Assembly: GCA_036504075.1 (NCBI GenBank)
Contig: DASXVX010000013.1
Span: 1 to 64,000, forward strand
DNA length: 64,000 bases
Direction of reading: 5' to 3'
Source of the DNA: DASXVX01 sp036504075
GTDB lineage: Bacteria; Bacillota; Sulfobacillia; Symbiobacteriales; Symbiobacteriaceae
The notes under the pieces were generated by a model. It made no database searches. It saw nothing but the letters and a program-made list of their open reading frames with translations, and was not told where the DNA came from. How positions within the stretch are numbered: the stretch's first letter is position 1; every line of letters begins with the position of its first letter. The position numbers and the translations under genes are program-made. This document shows positions 25,418 through 33,297 of this stretch, in pieces.

Positions 25418-25887
25418 CCTCCGGTGAGACTCGCCAGTGCCCATGTCCAAAGTACAAAGAACGCTGCGATACTGCCTGTCGCCACGGGCTGGCTTGTGCT
25501 TCTGGACCTGCAACAATTACCGTAGTCCCAGCCTTCGTCGGCGCTTGAAGTTTAACCCGCCGATGCTTAGCACCACTGCGCGGGCCGGGCGGAAGCCGAT
25601 CCTGGACGCCAACATGGGTTACGCCCAGCTTGTTGTACCGATTCACTTGTTTAATAATTGCTCATTATGTAATTGAGGATAACCGTCCCAGAGCTAGAAG
25701 AGCCGACCGCCACCCTGAATTGGGTGTGCAGTCGGCTCGCCCTCGTTTCCCAGCTCAACGGCCCGCTTCCGGCGGTCGGCAGGAACGGGCCGGTATCTTC
25801 TGTTGCCTTGGATGCCACTCGCCGATGCGGAGTATAAGTCCAGCCACGACTCGGGCAGAAACACAGCGCCAAACTCTCAAAATCCCG
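25411..25887. other. Intergenic region with one hairpin, no supported gene
   Basis: Between the restriction-modification locus and the alcohol dehydrogenase operon I find no convincing gene. A hairpin with outer stem GAGCCGAC (25700-25707) against 25731-25738 and inner stem CACCC/GGGTG lies in the middle, and may be a terminator. Short open frames on both strands lack ribosome binding sites. Confidence 0.5.
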
Positions 25888-25918
25888 TTGACTTAGAGTC
25901 GCTCTAATGCCCTATAGT
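25888..25918 (+). promoter_or_regulatory. MerR-type promoter with 19-bp spacer and palindromic operator
   Basis: The -35 is TTGACT (25888-25893) and the -10 is TATAGT (25913-25918), separated by 19 bp, the overlong spacer that MerR regulators correct. The palindrome TTAGAG-TCG-CTCTAA (25893-25907) sits inside the spacer. A near-identical sequence precedes the MerR gene at 29,816. This promoter drives the alcohol dehydrogenase, 50 bp downstream. Confidence 0.85.
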
Positions 25919-25967
25919 GACCTGGGCCGGACCGATTTCACAGACGAAGGGAAGGGATCAACGCACC

Positions 25968-27128
25968 ATGAACAACTTTGTCTTCCATAACCCCACCAAA
26001 CTGATCTTCGGCCGGGGGCAGCTGGCGCAGTTGCGCACCGAACTCGCCGGTTACGGCAAGCGGGTGCTGCTGGTGTACGGCGGCGGCTCGATCAAGCGAA
26101 GCGGGCTGCACGATGAAGTGATGGCCATCCTGCGGGAGGTGGGCGCTGAGGTGCACGAACTGCCGGGCGTGGAGCCCAATCCCCGGCTGAGCACCGTCCA
26201 TAAGGGTGTCGAGATCTGCCGGCGGGAGCAGATCGACTTCATCCTCGCCGTTGGCGGCGGCAGCGTGATCGACTGCGTCAAGGCCATCGCCGTCGGTGCC
26301 AGATACGAGGGCGATGTCTGGGAGGTGTTCACCGGAAAGGGGCGGGCGACCGGGGCGGTTCCCTTCGGTACCGTGCTGACCCTGGCGGCGACCGGTTCGG
26401 AGATGAACCCCGGCTCCGTGATCACCAACTGGGAGACGAAGGAGAAGGTCGGCCAGTGGCTGGACGCCTATCCGGCGTTCTCCATTCTGGACCCGGTTTA
26501 CACCTTTACGGTACCCCGGGACCAGACCGTCTACGGCGTGGTGGACATGATGTCACATGCGCTGGAGCAGTACTTTCACGCCGCTGCCAACACGCCCCTG
26601 CAGGACCGCTGGATTGAGGGGTTGCTCCGGACGGTGATGGAGAAAGGGCCGAAGGCCCTGGCGAACCCGGAGGATTATGAAGCCCGGGAGACGCTCCTCT
26701 ACTGCGGCACGATGGCGCTGAACCAGATCGTGTCGATGGGCACCGGCGGCGACTGGGCGACCCACAACATCGAGCATGCGGTCTCGGCGGTCTCCGACAT
26801 CCCCCACGGCGGGGGGCTGGCCATCCTCCAGCCGAACTGGATGAAATACTGCCTGGATGCGAACCCCGGGCGGTTTGCGCAACTGGCGGTCCGGGTCTTC
26901 GACGTCGACCCGGCGGGCCGGTCTGACCGGGAGGTCGGGCTGGAGGGAATCGAGCGCCTGCGGCAGTTTTGGACCGGCATCGGTGCGCCTTCCCGGCTGG
27001 CCGATTACGCGATTGGGGAGGACCTGATCTCGGCGATGGCGGCGAAGGCCGCGCAGCACGGTGAGATCGGCCTGTTCCGGACGCTGACGAGGGAGGATGT
27101 CGCCGAGATCTTACGGATGTCTTTGTAG
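25968..27128 (+). CDS. Iron-containing alcohol dehydrogenase (YqhD/BdhA type)
   Basis: 386 residues, usual for butanol dehydrogenase/YqhD enzymes that reduce aldehydes with NAD(P)H. GGGSVID (98-102 region) is the nucleotide-binding turn. Metal ligands fit Asp193, His197 (DMMSHALE), His266 or His270 (ATHNIEH) and His280 (DIPHGGG). The ATG at 25968 follows AAGGGAAGGGATCAACG. It is the first gene after a MerR-type promoter and is followed by two aldo/keto reductases, so the cluster looks like an inducible aldehyde detoxification set. A role in responding to reactive aldehydes such as formaldehyde or methylglyoxal is inference from similar MerR/AdhR circuits. Confidence 0.93.
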   Translation: MNNFVFHNPTKLIFGRGQLAQLRTELAGYGKRVLLVYGGGSIKRSGLHDEVMAILREVGAEVHELPGVEPNPRLSTVHKGVEICRREQIDFILAVGGGSVIDCVKAIAVGARYEGDVWEVFTGKGRATGAVPFGTVLTLAATGSEMNPGSVITNWETKEKVGQWLDAYPAFSILDPVYTFTVPRDQTVYGVVDMMSHALEQYFHAAANTPLQDRWIEGLLRTVMEKGPKALANPEDYEARETLLYCGTMALNQIVSMGTGGDWATHNIEHAVSAVSDIPHGGGLAILQPNWMKYCLDANPGRFAQLAVRVFDVDPAGRSDREVGLEGIERLRQFWTGIGAPSRLADYAIGEDLISAMAAKAAQHGEIGLFRTLTREDVAEILRMSL

Positions 27129-27153
27129 GTGACTGCTGGAAAGGAGAATGATC

Positions 27154-28152
27154 ATGCTACCGAAAAGGAAGCTCGGCCGGCAGGGGCCCCTGGTATCGGC
27201 ACTTGGCCTCGGCTGCATGGGGATGAGCTATGGCTACGGCCCGGCGACCGACCGGCAGGAGGGCATCAAGGTGATCCGGGCGGCCGTCGAACGCGGCGTC
27301 ACGTTCTTTGACACCGCCGAAGCCTACGGTCCGTTCACGAACGAGGATCTCGTCGGCGAAGCCCTGGCGCCGTTCCGTGACCAGGTGGTGATCGCCACGA
27401 AGTTCGGCTGGGACATCGACCCGGAGACCGGAGAGCGCCACGGCGGCCTGAACAGCCGTCCCGAGCACATCAAGGTCGCTGTCGAAGGTATGCTCAGGCG
27501 CCTCAAGACCGACCGTATCGACCTCCTGTACCAGCACCGCGTTGACCCGAACGTGCCCATCGAGGACGTTGCGGGGGCGGTGAAGGAGCTGATCCAGGAA
27601 GGAAAGGTGAAGCACTTCGGCCTATCGGAGGCGGGCGCCAACACCATCCGTCGCGCGCACGCCGTCCAGCCGGTCACCGCTGTCCAGAGCGAGTACTCGC
27701 TGTGGACGCGGGATCCCGAGGCGGAGGTGCTGCCGACGTGCGAGGAGCTCGGGATCGGCTTCGTGCCGTGGAGCCCGCTGGGTCAGGGCTTCCTCACGGG
27801 CAAGATCGACACCAAGACGGCCTTCGACAGTTCCGATATCCGGGCGACCTTCCCGCGCTTCACGGAGGAGGCCCGCGCGCACAACCAGGCCGTGGTCGAT
27901 CTGCTGACTAGGATCGCCGAGCGGAAGCAGGCGACGCCCGCGCAGATCGCGCTCGCGTGGCTGCTCGCCCAGAAGCCGTGGATCGTACCGATCCCCGGCA
28001 CCCGCAAGCTGCACCGGCTGGAAGAGAACCTCGGCGCGGCCGACGTCGAGCTCACGGCGGACGACCTCCGGGAGATCGAGAGCGTCGCCTCGCAGATCAC
28101 CGTGCAGGGGTCTCGGCTTCCCAAGGAGATTCTGGACCTGTCGTACCGCTGA
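27154..28152 (+). CDS. Aldo/keto reductase (first copy)
   Basis: 332 residues. I use ATG 27154 because GGAAAGGAG is seven bases upstream; the earlier in-frame ATG at 27148 is too close. The AKR tetrad is visible: Asp53, Tyr58 (FFDTAEAYGPF), Lys83 (IATKFGW) and His128 (LYQHRVDP). It belongs to the YajO/AKR13-like group that reduces small aldehydes with NADPH. It begins 25 bp after the dehydrogenase stop, clearly in the same operon. Base composition matches GC-rich neighbours. Confidence 0.95.
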   Translation: MLPKRKLGRQGPLVSALGLGCMGMSYGYGPATDRQEGIKVIRAAVERGVTFFDTAEAYGPFTNEDLVGEALAPFRDQVVIATKFGWDIDPETGERHGGLNSRPEHIKVAVEGMLRRLKTDRIDLLYQHRVDPNVPIEDVAGAVKELIQEGKVKHFGLSEAGANTIRRAHAVQPVTAVQSEYSLWTRDPEAEVLPTCEELGIGFVPWSPLGQGFLTGKIDTKTAFDSSDIRATFPRFTEEARAHNQAVVDLLTRIAERKQATPAQIALAWLLAQKPWIVPIPGTRKLHRLEENLGAADVELTADDLREIESVASQITVQGSRLPKEILDLSYR

Positions 28153-28281
28153 GTGTCGCGGGCGGTCTCTGGGCTTGGCTTAGGCCAGGCCCAGCTCATC
28201 ATCACTGGTTGCGGCCGGATGGCAATAGCCAATCACGAACGGTAGCGGGGCTGCTCGCTACCTCTCGAGGGGGAGAGCACA

Positions 28282-29265
28282 ATGCAAAAGCGGAAACTTG
28301 GGCGGAGCAATCTGGAAATATCGGCACTTGGCCTCGGCTGCATGGGGATGAGCCAATCCTACGGCGTTCCGAACGATGAGGAATCGATCGCCACGATTCA
28401 CCGCGCGATTGACCTTGGCGTCACGTTTTTTGACACCGCCGAGGTCTACGGCCCCTTCATCAACGAGGATCTGGTAGGACGCGCCCTGAAGGGGCGGCGC
28501 GACCGTGTGGTGATCGCCACGAAGTTTGGCTTTCGGATCGAGAATGGCAAGATCGTGGGTCTGAATAGCCGGCCGGAGCACATCCGGGAAGTAGTTGAAG
28601 CATCACTGCGCAGACTTGGCACCAATTACATCGACCTGCTCTATCAGCATCGGGTTGATCCGGCCGTGCCGATCGAGGAGGTGGTCGGTGCGATGGCAGA
28701 ATTGGTGCGCCAGGGCAAGGTACGGTATCTCGGCCTGTCTGAGGCAGGGGAAAATACGATCCGGCGAGCGCACGCCGTGCACCCGATTTCGGCACTGCAA
28801 AGCGAGTATTCGCTATGGGAGCGGAACCTGGAGTCTCGGATCATCCCCGTTTTGCGTGAACTTGGCATCGGCCTGGTGCCATTCAGCCCGCTGGGACGTG
28901 GCTTTCTTACCGGGACGGCGAAGAGGGCAGAAGAGCACCCGGAAGGCGATACCCGCCGTGGCGATCCGCGCTATCAAGGGGCCAACTTTGACGCCAATAT
29001 GCAGGCCGCCGCCGCCGTGCGCAAGCTGGCTGCAAGGGTGGGCGCCACGCCCGGGCAGATCGCACTGGCATGGCTGCTGCACAAGGGCGATGACATTGTG
29101 CCGATCCCGGGCACGAAACGCAGGACTTATCTTGAAGAGAACCTCGGTGCGGCGACACTGACGCTTAGCGCCGCGGAGATGGCGACGCTTGATGCGGCGC
29201 TGCCGTCGGATACGGTAGCGGGACCACGCTATCCTGAGCACTTAATGGCCTTGGTCGACCGTTAA
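28282..29265 (+). CDS. Aldo/keto reductase (second copy)
   Basis: 327 residues with the same tetrad: Asp51, Tyr56, Lys81 and the His of LYQHRVDP. It is a paralogue of the gene upstream. Near the 5' end a stretch of over 30 bases, encoding SALGLGCMGMS, is almost identical between the two, whereas the rest is more diverged. ATG follows GAGGGGGAGAGCAC. A 129-bp gap with a small hairpin (GGTAGCG/CGCTACC, ending just before the RBS) separates it from the first copy. A terminator follows. Confidence 0.95.
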   Translation: MQKRKLGRSNLEISALGLGCMGMSQSYGVPNDEESIATIHRAIDLGVTFFDTAEVYGPFINEDLVGRALKGRRDRVVIATKFGFRIENGKIVGLNSRPEHIREVVEASLRRLGTNYIDLLYQHRVDPAVPIEEVVGAMAELVRQGKVRYLGLSEAGENTIRRAHAVHPISALQSEYSLWERNLESRIIPVLRELGIGLVPFSPLGRGFLTGTAKRAEEHPEGDTRRGDPRYQGANFDANMQAAAAVRKLAARVGATPGQIALAWLLHKGDDIVPIPGTKRRTYLEENLGAATLTLSAAEMATLDAALPSDTVAGPRYPEHLMALVDR

Positions 29266-29274
29266 GCACACGAA

Positions 29275-29299
29275 GACCCCGCCCGGGCTGGGCGGGGTC
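29275..29299 (+). terminator. Terminator after the aldo/keto reductase operon
   Basis: A perfect 10-bp G+C stem GACCCCGCCC with its complement around GGGCT. The following T content is modest (GATCATTTA). Confidence 0.65.
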
Positions 29300-29350
29300 G
29301 ATCATTTACTGTCATCCTTCGTGTATCCGTATTGCAGCCACCTGCCTGGT

Positions 29351-29797
29351 CTACGCCGGCATGGAGGAGCTTCGCTTACCGGTCGTTCCTGGCACATTAG
29401 TTCGAGCTTGATTCATCGGATTACAATCATCTTCTTTTTGCTCTTCTAATAAGCCGTTGTAATACTCCACCTTTCTTTTTAATGTATTTATTCTCTTCTC
29501 CATCGCCGCTAGTTCCTGTTCCGCCTTTTGCACTTGGTTCTGAACAAGTTGGTAGCGTCTGGGGATAGTGGAATCCCCCAGCAAGCAAAGCTGAACATAC
29601 TCCTTCACCTCTGCTAACGGCATGCCTGTATCCCTCAAACACTGAACAATATAGACCCATTCCAAATCCTGTTCTGAGAATAGCCGCACGTTGTTTCCAT
29701 CACGGGAGACGTAGGGGAATAGCCCCTCATTATCATAAAAACGTAAAGTATATGCTGAGATTCCCATTTTCTCTGCAACTTGCTTTACTGTGTACAC
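29351..29797 (-). CDS. MerR family transcriptional regulator (AdhR-like)
   Basis: 148 residues from GTG behind GGAGGTGAGATT. The MerR DNA-binding domain is at the N-terminus: VKQVAEKMGISAYTLRFYDN and the wing with NNVRLFSEQDLEWV. A long dimerisation helix follows (about 80-125), rich in Lys, Glu and Gln. The only Cys residues are one in the VQCLRD region, one at about 90 (VQLCLLG) and one in the tail, so thiol sensing as in AdhR is possible. The gene is far richer in A+T than the operon it faces, suggesting separate origin. Its own upstream region holds the same palindrome as the dehydrogenase promoter, so it very likely controls both. Confidence 0.93.
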   Translation of the reverse strand: MYTVKQVAEKMGISAYTLRFYDNEGLFPYVSRDGNNVRLFSEQDLEWVYIVQCLRDTGMPLAEVKEYVQLCLLGDSTIPRRYQLVQNQVQKAEQELAAMEKRINTLKRKVEYYNGLLEEQKEDDCNPMNQARTNVPGTTGKRSSSMPA

Positions 29798-29815
29798 AAT
29801 CTCACCTCCAAAAGG

Positions 29816-29837
29816 CTTAGAGCCGTTCTAATGTCCC
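29816..29837 (-). promoter_or_regulatory. MerR operator upstream of the MerR gene
   Basis: CTTAGAGCCGTTCTAATGTCC in plus orientation (start 29816) matches CTTAGAGTCGCTCTAATGCCC at the dehydrogenase promoter at all but three positions, including the palindrome TTAGA-N5-TCTAA. It lies about 20 bp before the GTG start, which suggests autoregulation. Confidence 0.75.
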
Positions 29838-30335
29838 ATGTTCTGACTTTACCACTCCTGTGGGCCACGAACAATAGCGTCAAGAATGGGAGGCGTCGGA
29901 GGGGCTTGGTTTACCGTTTATGAATTATGAGGATAAAGACTTCCGTCCGAGTCTGCATGCCAACGACGGCAACGGCCTGCATCACTGAACAGAGAGGGGC
30001 CTTCAACCCCCCTCTGCCCCGACATAACCCTCTGTCGAAGCCCCTCCTCCGTCCGCCAAGGCCAAGCGCGCGAAAGTCCGGCCCTCCTGGTCTGGGAGAA
30101 GCCGGACTTCCGCATGCCGCCCATCACGGCCGGCCCGGAACCGATCTAATGGCTGTCAAACTCCAGGGACTTTTTCATGCCCAGCAGCGGATTATGCTGC
30201 GGATCGGCAGCGCCCGCCGTCTATGCTAGCACATCGCTATCAATAAAAAAACTACTTGACTTCCGTTCTCATTTCCGGGCAGAATTGGCTCAGATACAAC
30301 GCGCCGCCCGGGCGTGTTGGAAGGAGGCTCTGCCC
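29838..30335. other. Intergenic region before the znuA-like gene
   Basis: No supported gene. A hairpin with stem AAGTCCGGC (30074-30082) against 30101-30109 is present without a T-run. Upstream of the znuA-like gene an A+T-rich patch near 30240-30260 (AATAAAAAAACTACTTGACTT) may hold a promoter, but I cannot place a matched -35/-10 or a Zur box with confidence. Confidence 0.45.
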
Positions 30336-31268
30336 ATGCGCCGTGGAACCGTGTCGGTCCTGTTTACGGTGATCTTGCTCCTGGCTGCGGGCTGCAGCCA
30401 GGGCAGTAAAACTCCCACTTTTGCGAGTGGGTCGGGCAAGGTGAACGTGGTCGCCAGTTTCTACCCCGTGTTCGAATTCGCCCGGGCGGTCGGTGGCGAC
30501 AAGGCGGATGTGGTCTCGCTGATTCCGGCAGGCGTCGAACCCCACGACTGGGAGCCGTCGCCGAAGGACATGAAGATGCTTAACGCGGCCGGCCTGTTCG
30601 TGTATAACGGCGCCGGCCTGGAACACTGGGTGCCCAAGACCCTGGCGAGCCTGGACAACAAACGGCTGGTCGCTGTCGAAACCGCGAAGGGGCTTGACCT
30701 GATGAACGGCGGGCCCGAAGAGAAGGGTGAGGCCGAAGCGTTGGACCCCCATGTCTGGCTCGACCCGGCTTACGCCATTCGCCAGGTAGAAGCCATCCGG
30801 GACGGGTTCATTCAGGTGGACGCGGCCAACAAGGACGTATACACGCAGAACGCCGGAGCGTATATCAAGCAACTCACGGCTCTGGACCAGGAGTACCAGA
30901 CCGGGCTGACCCGCTGCCCTCGGAAAGACTTCTTTACCGCCCACGCCGCCTTCGGTTACCTGGCCCGGCAGTATGGGGTCACGCAGCACCCGATCATGGG
31001 GCTTTCTCCGGATGCGGAACCCACGCCCCTGGCAATGGCCAAAGTTGCCGCTTCGGCCAAAGAACTCGGCATCAAGTACATCTTCTTTGAGACGCTGGTC
31101 AGCGACAAGTTGGCACGGACACTGGCCCAGGAGGTTGGCGCCAAGGCGCTGCCTCTGAATCCGATCGAAGGGCTGGCCGACAGCGAGGTCAAGGCCGGCA
31201 AGAGCTACCTGTCGGTCATGCGGGAGAACCTGGGCAACCTCCGCCTGGCGTTGGAGTGCGGCAAATAG
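30336..31268 (+). CDS. znuA: Zinc/manganese ABC transporter substrate-binding lipoprotein (ZnuA family)
   Basis: 310 residues from ATG behind GGAAGGAGG. The signal peptide ends in lipobox LAAGC with Cys20. Cluster A-I metal ligands are His70 (GVEPHDWEP), His139 (DPHVWLDP), His203 (TAHAAFGYLA) and probably Glu252 (FFETLVSDK). The loop around 127-136 is acidic and short instead of His-rich, so zinc versus manganese cannot be settled. No ABC ATPase or permease gene is nearby, so it must work with a transporter encoded elsewhere or act as a scavenger. A strong terminator follows. Confidence 0.9.
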   Translation: MRRGTVSVLFTVILLLAAGCSQGSKTPTFASGSGKVNVVASFYPVFEFARAVGGDKADVVSLIPAGVEPHDWEPSPKDMKMLNAAGLFVYNGAGLEHWVPKTLASLDNKRLVAVETAKGLDLMNGGPEEKGEAEALDPHVWLDPAYAIRQVEAIRDGFIQVDAANKDVYTQNAGAYIKQLTALDQEYQTGLTRCPRKDFFTAHAAFGYLARQYGVTQHPIMGLSPDAEPTPLAMAKVAASAKELGIKYIFFETLVSDKLARTLAQEVGAKALPLNPIEGLADSEVKAGKSYLSVMRENLGNLRLALECGK

Positions 31269-31277
31269 CTCGGGGAA

Positions 31278-31315
31278 CGAAGACGAGAGCCCTATGGCGG
31301 GGGCTCTCGTCTTCG
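31278..31315 (+). terminator. Terminator after znuA-like gene
   Basis: A 15-bp perfect stem CGAAGACGAGAGCCC (31278-31292) against 31301-31315 with an 8-base loop. It lies between two convergent genes and may serve both. Confidence 0.8.
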
Positions 31316-31324
31316 GTTACAGAC

Positions 31325-32056
31325 CTAGATTCGCCGGGCTCCGTCATACTTCGGTCCCCAATAGCCGTTGCCAAGCGTGTACGTCCAGATTCCCCGGGAC
31401 GAAGTCGCAGACACCCACTTGCCGCCCCCCATGTAGAAGCCGACATGCGAGGCGGTGCCGTGGGTGTGGAAGAAAACGAGGTCTCCCGGCTGCAAGTGAG
31501 CCCGATCGACCGGGGTCCCCATGGTAAAGTAGGCCTCCGAGGTCAGGCGGTCAAGGGGAAGCCTGTGGGTCTTATACATGAAGTAGACAAAGCCTGAGCA
31601 GTCAAAACCGGCATCAGGGCTTTCACCGCCCCAAAGGTAAGGGACCCCGGTGTATGTCGCGGTGTCCCACATCAGTTGCTGCATCGTGACCGCCCGGCCA
31701 AGCGCCTGCTGTGTGGCGGAATTCACCATGCCCGTGACCGGCAAGCCGTAGCCCGCCTGAAATTCGCGCAGCGCCGCTGCGGTAATCGGACCAAAATACC
31801 CGGTGATGTCGTCGTAGTCGAAATAACCGAGTGTTTTCAGTTGTTGTTGCAGGCGGCCGACCGCAGGGCCGGTGGCACCCTGAGCCAGGGATTGGACCTG
31901 GGCCTGGGTAACAGCAGGCACCGGGGCGATGGCGGAATCGGTAGCAGCCATGGCCTTGCCACCGGAGAAAGTCAGGAGACCGAGCAAAGCGGCGGCAACG
32001 ATGAGAGGCTTTTTGTAGCCACGATTCGTCAAAGTGACCGACTCCTTCGTCGTCAT
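31325..32056 (-). CDS. Secreted NlpC/P60 cell-wall hydrolase with peptidoglycan-binding domain
   Basis: 243 residues. The signal peptide ends near AMAATD (about 38). A peptidoglycan-binding type 1 domain covers 57-120 (GPAVGRLQQQLKTLGYFD). The NlpC/P60 domain (125-243) has the catalytic Cys153 in FDCSGFVYF and His203 in ASHVGFYMGG. It cuts gamma-D-Glu-diamino acid bonds in peptide stems. ATG is chosen with GCGCGGAA upstream, a weak RBS. A small hairpin (GCGATTC/GAATCGC) lies 20 bp before the start. A lytic transglycosylase gene follows upstream on the same strand, so both are cell-wall enzymes, perhaps for spore or envelope remodelling. Confidence 0.93.
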   Translation of the reverse strand: MTTKESVTLTNRGYKKPLIVAAALLGLLTFSGGKAMAATDSAIAPVPAVTQAQVQSLAQGATGPAVGRLQQQLKTLGYFDYDDITGYFGPITAAALREFQAGYGLPVTGMVNSATQQALGRAVTMQQLMWDTATYTGVPYLWGGESPDAGFDCSGFVYFMYKTHRLPLDRLTSEAYFTMGTPVDRAHLQPGDLVFFHTHGTASHVGFYMGGGKWVSATSSRGIWTYTLGNGYWGPKYDGARRI

Positions 32057-32194
32057 TTCCGCGCCCCCGCGATTCTAATGAATCGCTAGGGGTAATTTTC
32101 GGGCTCTACTCGATTTGTGTCGTACATCATTTTCCCTCTATGGGAGCATGTGTAACTATATCCCATCACACCCTTTGTCACTGCCAGAACACAA

Positions 32195-32230
32195 AACCGC
32201 CCTGCCGTCAGCTGACGGAGGGCGGCTTTG
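32195..32230 (-). terminator. Terminator after the lytic transglycosylase
   Basis: A stem of CCGCCCT-GCCGTCAG against CTGACGG-AGGGCGG with practically no loop. On the minus strand GGTTTTGTG follows, which fits termination of the 32246-32899 gene. Confidence 0.8.
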
Positions 32231-32245
32231 CGGTATCGTGCGGCC

Positions 32246-32899
32246 TTACGAAGCCTGGGGCCGGACCTCGGGCGATGATGTCGAGACGGGCGAGACGCCC
32301 GACACCGTCTCGTACACCTTCAGTACTTTGCGGGCGTACAGGTTGGTCGCGGCGGATTCGACGGCCCCAGGCCCGCCGTTATAGGCCGCCAAAGCTTGCT
32401 GCACGCTGTTGCCGTACTCCTTCAGCAACTCGGCGATGTACAGGACGCCCAACTCGACGCTGGTTGCGGGGTCCGCCAGGTCGAAGTGCGTGAGTCCGGC
32501 TTTCTTGGCCAGGTAGTCGCCAGTTTCCGGCAGAATCTGCATCAGCCCTTTTTCACCGTGCAGGCCGACCAGTTCACCGTGCCAGTGAGATTCGATGGTA
32601 ATGAGCGCTGCGACGAGTCGTGGGTCGACTTTTTGTCGATTGGCGGCTGCCACGATCAGGCTCCGGTACACCTCGGGCGTCAGGTCGGCGATCTGGTCGG
32701 ACTGCGCCAGGACCAGCGCAGCCTCCATGGTCGCCGGGTCTGGTGGGACCGTTTCCAAGGGGTTCCGTTCTGGCAGGGTGAGCAGTTCGCTCCCGTCTGC
32801 GGAAAAGGCAGTCGACCCACCCAGCATTGCGGGGGCGGCCACCAGTCCCACAGCCAGCGCGGCCCAGAGGGCGCGACGCCGGCGAAGACGTCTCAGCAT
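32246..32899 (-). CDS. Lytic transglycosylase (SLT domain), secreted
   Basis: 217 residues starting at ATG behind GGAAGGGAG. A very basic N-terminus (LRRLRRRRAL) and hydrophobic stretch to about 33 form a signal peptide or anchor. The SLT domain has catalytic Glu103 in ITIESHWHGE, then GLMQILPETG and LAAYNGGPGAVE, all standard for the family that cleaves the glycan strand of peptidoglycan. The C-terminal 35 residues are Ser/Pro/Val-rich. It has its own promoter and terminator. Confidence 0.94.
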   Translation of the reverse strand: MLRRLRRRRALWAALAVGLVAAPAMLGGSTAFSADGSELLTLPERNPLETVPPDPATMEAALVLAQSDQIADLTPEVYRSLIVAAANRQKVDPRLVAALITIESHWHGELVGLHGEKGLMQILPETGDYLAKKAGLTHFDLADPATSVELGVLYIAELLKEYGNSVQQALAAYNGGPGAVESAATNLYARKVLKVYETVSGVSPVSTSSPEVRPQAS

Positions 32900-33057
32900 A
32901 AGACACTCCCTTCCTAGGCTCCCGCCTGTGGTCTCCGGTCAGCAAGAATGTTTCTGCCAGCGGAGCGGCGGTCCTGCCGGGATCCGCCCGGCAGTAGAGC
33001 TTGTTTGACTATTGTAGATATTTGGAATCAGACCGGGCGTTTTCGGGGACGGGAATC

Positions 33058-33087
33058 ACTTTACCAAAGGATGGGCCTATATGTCAA
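33058..33087 (-). promoter_or_regulatory. Sigma-A-type promoter for the lytic transglycosylase
   Basis: On the minus strand a consensus -35 TTGACA (33082-33087) and a -10 TAAAGT (33058-33063) lie 18 bp apart. The leader to the start codon would be about 150 bases, with a G+C hairpin (CTGCCGGG-CGGAT-CCCGGCAG) within it. Confidence 0.5.
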
Positions 33088-33164
33088 TCGTTCATGGTAC
33101 ATACTGCCTATTATGTCGACATGTTTAGACCAGGTATTAGGACGAAGTCAAAAAGCCGAATCCA

Positions 33165-33204
33165 GATGAAGGGCCGCCAAGATGAAGGGCCGCCAAGATG
33201 AGTG
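33165..33204 (+). repeat. 16-bp direct repeat upstream of pcrA
   Basis: GATGAAGGGCCGCCAA occurs twice back to back (33165-33180 and 33181-33196), followed by a partial third copy (GATGAGTGGGCC). No function is evident; it lies about 100 bp before pcrA. Confidence 0.75.
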
Positions 33205-33297
33205 GGCCTCCAGGAGATGGACCGGACTGTTCGGTAGGAAACTCCGGGCGGAAAGCAGAAAACAAGAAAGCCAAAGAGTCAAGAGCGGAGGTTCCAC

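Noticed and set aside
25410..25646. 78-codon minus-strand frame upstream of the restriction-modification locus
   Set aside because: No RBS, no recognisable family and codon use unlike neighbouring genes.
29925..29993. 22-codon frame MNYEDKDFRPSLHANDGNGL
   Set aside because: It reads like protein but is very short, with the nearest GGAGG about 20 bases from the ATG; possibly a gene scrap.
32900..33000. c-di-AMP (ydaO-type) riboswitch before the lytic transglycosylase
   Set aside because: Riboswitches of this class often precede cell-wall hydrolases and the leader is structured, but I could not find the conserved core segments in order. A covariance-model search would decide.
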